Shown here: piece after piece, positions 61,341-64,000 of the stretch
How the letters are laid out: every line of letters starts with the position of its first letter
Position numbering within the stretch: the stretch's first letter is position 1
Source of the DNA: Desulfuromonadales bacterium
GTDB taxonomy: Bacteria > Desulfobacterota > Desulfuromonadia > Desulfuromonadales > BM103
Length of the DNA stretch: 64,000 nt
Assembly (NCBI GenBank): GCA_030145205.1
Contig: JAQYVZ010000004.1
Coordinates: 62,001-126,000 of the forward strand
Direction of reading: 5' to 3'
Position numbers and translations under genes: made by a program
The notes under the pieces: generated by a model
Database searches by the model: none
What the model saw: the letters and a program-made list of their open reading frames with translations, nothing else
Told to the model about the DNA's origin: nothing

Positions 61341-61781
61341 ATGAGAAAATGTATCCTGTTGTGTTTACTGCTACTCTTGGTTCCGGCTGCGGGTAGTGTC
61401 GCGAGCGAAGCGATCGGCAGCATCAAGAATGTTCAGGGAGAATCCCAGATTTTGCGGGATGGATCTGAATTGATGGCTCTTGTCGGTGCTACTGTTTTTG
61501 AGCGAGATTTGATTCGGACAGGTCGAAATGCGTCTCTGGCTGTTATCCTGCGTGATGACACAATCGTGTCTCTCGGACCAGAGAGTGAACTCTCCCTTAA
61601 AGAATATCTGTTTGAACCGAAGGAAAACCGGTTCTCCGTCATCTTGAAAATGCTCAAAGGAACATTTATCTACATGTCGGGAGTGATCGGTAAGCTGTCT
61701 CCCGAATCGATTCAGCTCGAAACTCCAGATTCAACCATTGCGGTCCGAGGCACCCGGGTCATGATCCAGGTCAAACCCTGA
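61341..61781 (+). CDS. Exported FecR-domain protein
   Basis: 146 aa from ATG 61341. Signal peptide MRKCILLCLLLLLVPAAGSVAS. The rest is the beta-helical FecR domain: AIGSIKNVQGESQILRDGSELMALVGATVFERDLIRTG, AVILRDDTIVSLGPESELSLKEYLF and IQLETPDSTIAVRGT. Here it is a free periplasmic domain, not a sigma-regulator with a membrane helix. In CHASE2 clusters such proteins probably act in extracytoplasmic sensing. First gene of a three-gene unit. Confidence 0.88.
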   Translation: MRKCILLCLLLLLVPAAGSVASEAIGSIKNVQGESQILRDGSELMALVGATVFERDLIRTGRNASLAVILRDDTIVSLGPESELSLKEYLFEPKENRFSVILKMLKGTFIYMSGVIGKLSPESIQLETPDSTIAVRGTRVMIQVKP

Positions 61782-61814
61782 TCGACTTTTACGCTTGTAC
61801 CAAGGAGGTATCTT

Positions 61815-62420
61815 ATGGCCGCGGCAGCACCCTTTGTCGTTCTTTTTGCATGGCTTGTGTTTGGGATATGGGGCCCTGAAGATAAAACCCGTGTGATTCT
61901 TCTGGAAGATCCGGATGGCCAGGTCGGCCAGGTAGAGGTGGTGACGGCTGGTGGTAGCCAGCTGTTGAGCCAAGCGGGCGAGATGACGGTGGTCCGGAGT
62001 GCGGAAAAGGCTCCGATTGAAGTACGTCAGGCTGATATGGTTGCCGTGGAAAGAACCTTTGCCGCAGCTTTGGCGATCGAGCCCCTTCTCCCGGAAAAAT
62101 TTCTACTTTATTTTATGCCGGACAGTACGGAGCTTGTGCCTGAGTCGCGTGAACTTCTGTTACGTATTTTGGAAGAAATAAACCAAAGAAACTCGCAAGA
62201 TATTGGTATCAACGGCCACAGTGATCGTGTCGGTTCGGAGGAGTACAATAAAGCTCTTTCACTGCAGCGGGCATTGGCTGTGCGTGAGTTGTTGCGCATG
62301 CAGGGAATTGACCAGATATTGATGAACACGGCTTCTCATGGCGAAGGGAATCCCCTGATCGAGACCCCGGACAATGTTCCAGAACCGCGCAACCGGCGTG
62401 TCGAAGTAATCGTTCGCTGA
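61815..62420 (+). CDS. OmpA-domain protein
   Basis: 201 aa. N-terminal hydrophobic stretch AAAAPFVVLFAWLVFGIWG (anchor or signal), a short beta region (DKTRVILLEDPDGQVGQVEVVTAGG), and a C-terminal OmpA/MotB peptidoglycan-binding domain: LYFMPDSTELVPESRELLLRIL, GINGHSDRVGSEEYNKALSLQRALAVRELL, EPRNRRVEVIV. It probably ties the sensor system to the cell wall. Ribosome site AAGGAGG 5-6 nt upstream. Ends 3 nt before the CHASE2 gene. Confidence 0.88.
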   Translation: MAAAAPFVVLFAWLVFGIWGPEDKTRVILLEDPDGQVGQVEVVTAGGSQLLSQAGEMTVVRSAEKAPIEVRQADMVAVERTFAAALAIEPLLPEKFLLYFMPDSTELVPESRELLLRILEEINQRNSQDIGINGHSDRVGSEEYNKALSLQRALAVRELLRMQGIDQILMNTASHGEGNPLIETPDNVPEPRNRRVEVIVR

Positions 62421-62423
62421 CGT

Positions 62424-64000
62424 ATGTGGCTAAGGTCCAGAAATAATGCGTCGCACCGATTTAACCCTTTGCGGGGTGGATATTGGCTGTTGACATTTCT
62501 CGGCTTGTTGTTGACCTGCTTGGGCCTTTTTGCAGTTTTACAATCCCCCCGCCTGCTTGACGATACCTCTGCACAGGTCTACGACCAGATGCTGGCTATG
62601 CGTGATCAACCTGAGCCGAGTCCTGTGCCTGTCCTGGTTGGCATTGATGAAGAAAGTCTGAAACGGTTCGGGCAATGGCCCTGGCCCCGTTATCGGTTGG
62701 CGGCCCTCGTTGATGAGCTCGGGAACGCAGGCGCCAGTGTGGTTGCGTTGGATATCCTGATGTCGGAACCGGACCGGACCTCACCAGAGGTTCTATTGCG
62801 GGAACGGGCGCGCGATCTCGGCGAAACGGTTCCTGTTGCCGCGGTTGTTCGAGAAAGTGAATACAATGACCGGGTGTTGGCAAAGGCGTTGTCCAGCACA
62901 GTAACAGTTCTCGGGTTCCGGTTTGATTATTCCGGACAACCCATGGAAGCGCCGATTGTTGCGCCACGGCCGTTGCAGCAAGTTGTTCTGCGCCAGGCAG
63001 CTGGGAGCCGCCCGGGTTGGCAAGAACCGTCGGGGCAGGTTTGTAGTATCGTCCCCTTGGCCGAAGCCGCGGCCATGCAAGGTTTTACTAATGCCCAGGC
63101 TGACCCCGACGGGGTGCTGCGTCGTGTCCCTGTGCTTCTCTCAGGGCCAATGGGTGTTTCTCCAAGCCTGGCTTTCGCGGCATTGCTACAGGCCACAAGG
63201 GAGAAGGATATTCATCTTGATGCCAATGCCGGGGAAATGATCCTGACCTGGAATAACCGGGAATATCCCCTCGACAGTCACGGTAACCTGCTTCTTTCAT
63301 TCCGCCGCGATCCAAAGGCCTTTCGGTATATCTCAGCCGCAGATGTTTTGTCTGGCCAGGTTGAGTCGGGCAGTCTGACTGGTCAAATCGTTTTTGTCGG
63401 GGCCTGGGCCAGCGGCCTGGGGGACCGGCATGTGACTCCACTGCATCGCTCCCTGCCGGGGCTGGCGGTCCATGCTGTGGTGGTTGACAATCTGCTGGCA
63501 GGCAACAATGTTGCCCGACCGGACTGGGCAAAAGGTGCAGAACTGATTCTGGTGCTGCTGACCGGCCTTGGCACGACATTCCTTTTAAGCAGATACGGTT
63601 TTTGGTCGAATCTGCTGCTGATCCTCGTCGTGATGATGCTCCTGGTTGGTGGCAGTTGGGAGCTGATGCAACGGAGCGGTTTGTTCCTGTCGCCGGTTGT
63701 GCCGCTGTTGCTCCTGGGAGTAAATACAGCTGTTTTGAGCCTGTTTAAATATGGAACGGAATCGCGCAAACTGCTGAAGCGCACCCGGGAGTTGGTCGAA
63801 GCGCAAGACGCGACCATTATGAGCATGACCATTCTGTCAGAGGCCCGCGACGAGGAAACCGGAGAGCATATTCTGCGAACGCAGCGGTATATTGAGGCCT
63901 TGGCGCGGCATCTCAAGACTTTACCGAACTTCTGGGCTGAACTGGATGATGAGGTGATCGAGTTGCTGTTCAAGTCTGCACCGTTGCACGATATCGGCAA
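62424..64000 (+). CDS. CHASE2 sensor-HD-GYP c-di-GMP phosphodiesterase, C-terminus cut by the edge
   Basis: 526 codons present. From ATG 62424: TM1 (WLLTFLGLLLTCLGLFAVL), extracytoplasmic CHASE2 domain (VLVGIDEESLKRFGQWPWPR, GASVVALDILMSEPD, SLPGLAVHAVVVDNLL), then three closely spaced TM helices (about 370-440) as usual for CHASE2. The cytosolic part starts an HD-GYP domain with DEETGEHILRTQRYIEALARHLKTL and APLHDIG before the edge; the catalytic HD pair is intact, unlike the protein at 51116. So a live phosphodiesterase is predicted. No ribosome site of note; translation is coupled to the OmpA gene. Confidence 0.85.
   Translation, partial: MWLRSRNNASHRFNPLRGGYWLLTFLGLLLTCLGLFAVLQSPRLLDDTSAQVYDQMLAMRDQPEPSPVPVLVGIDEESLKRFGQWPWPRYRLAALVDELGNAGASVVALDILMSEPDRTSPEVLLRERARDLGETVPVAAVVRESEYNDRVLAKALSSTVTVLGFRFDYSGQPMEAPIVAPRPLQQVVLRQAAGSRPGWQEPSGQVCSIVPLAEAAAMQGFTNAQADPDGVLRRVPVLLSGPMGVSPSLAFAALLQATREKDIHLDANAGEMILTWNNREYPLDSHGNLLLSFRRDPKAFRYISAADVLSGQVESGSLTGQIVFVGAWASGLGDRHVTPLHRSLPGLAVHAVVVDNLLAGNNVARPDWAKGAELILVLLTGLGTTFLLSRYGFWSNLLLILVVMMLLVGGSWELMQRSGLFLSPVVPLLLLGVNTAVLSLFKYGTESRKLLKRTRELVEAQDATIMSMTILSEARDEETGEHILRTQRYIEALARHLKTLPNFWAELDDEVIELLFKSAPLHDIG

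Overview
The window reads as chromosome of a Desulfuromonadales-type bacterium (Desulfobacterota; Desulfuromonas/Geobacter/Pelobacter relatives). I infer this from protein style, many two-component and c-di-GMP proteins, a sigma-54 regulator driving chaperones, a CIRCE-controlled groE operon and an in-frame UGA that looks like selenocysteine. It is moderately GC-rich. I saw no rRNA, tRNA or CRISPR array and no transposase.

Layout. 1-9.6 kb, minus strand: truncated transketolase, gshA, an aminotransferase, a 35-aa Ala-rich small ORF with its own terminator, a JAMM-DinG helicase fusion, an MshEN-AAA+ ATPase and a probable AhpD-like selenoprotein. 9.9-16.7 kb, plus strand: a sigma-54 activator, then two hsp20 genes and clpB behind palindromic upstream sites and a -24/-12 promoter, an MshEN-receiver protein, and a thioredoxin-fold protein whose promoter lies between 23-bp inverted repeats. 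16.7-20.4 kb, minus: B12 radical SAM protein, patatin-like phospholipase and a hypothetical protein. 20.7-35.1 kb, plus: glmU-glmS, a hybrid histidine kinase flanked by 17-bp inverted repeats, an acyl-CoA ligase, a ClC channel with CBS domains, a UvrD/PcrA helicase and a DUF4139 protein.

35.1-54.9 kb is the centrepiece: a type I secreted adhesin system. Two giant RTX adhesins carry N-terminal retention modules with an AAG site at the same residue number. With them are a PilZ protein (plus a remnant of a second copy), a LuxR/NarL-type regulator, TolC, LapB-like ABC, LapC-like HlyD, a LapG-like cysteine protease, a membrane PAS protein with a degenerate HD-GYP domain, and a repeat-bearing exported protein. 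I read this as a Lap-type adhesin retention/release system in which a catalytically dead HD-GYP protein may replace the usual GGDEF-EAL receptor LapD.

54.9-64 kb: groES-groEL under CIRCE, a 59-aa protein, a NarL-type sensor/regulator pair, an FCD-type GntR regulator, and a FecR/OmpA/CHASE2-HD-GYP cluster cut by the right edge. Cyclic-di-GMP is a recurring theme: PilZ, two MshEN proteins, a dead HD-GYP and an apparently live HD-GYP.
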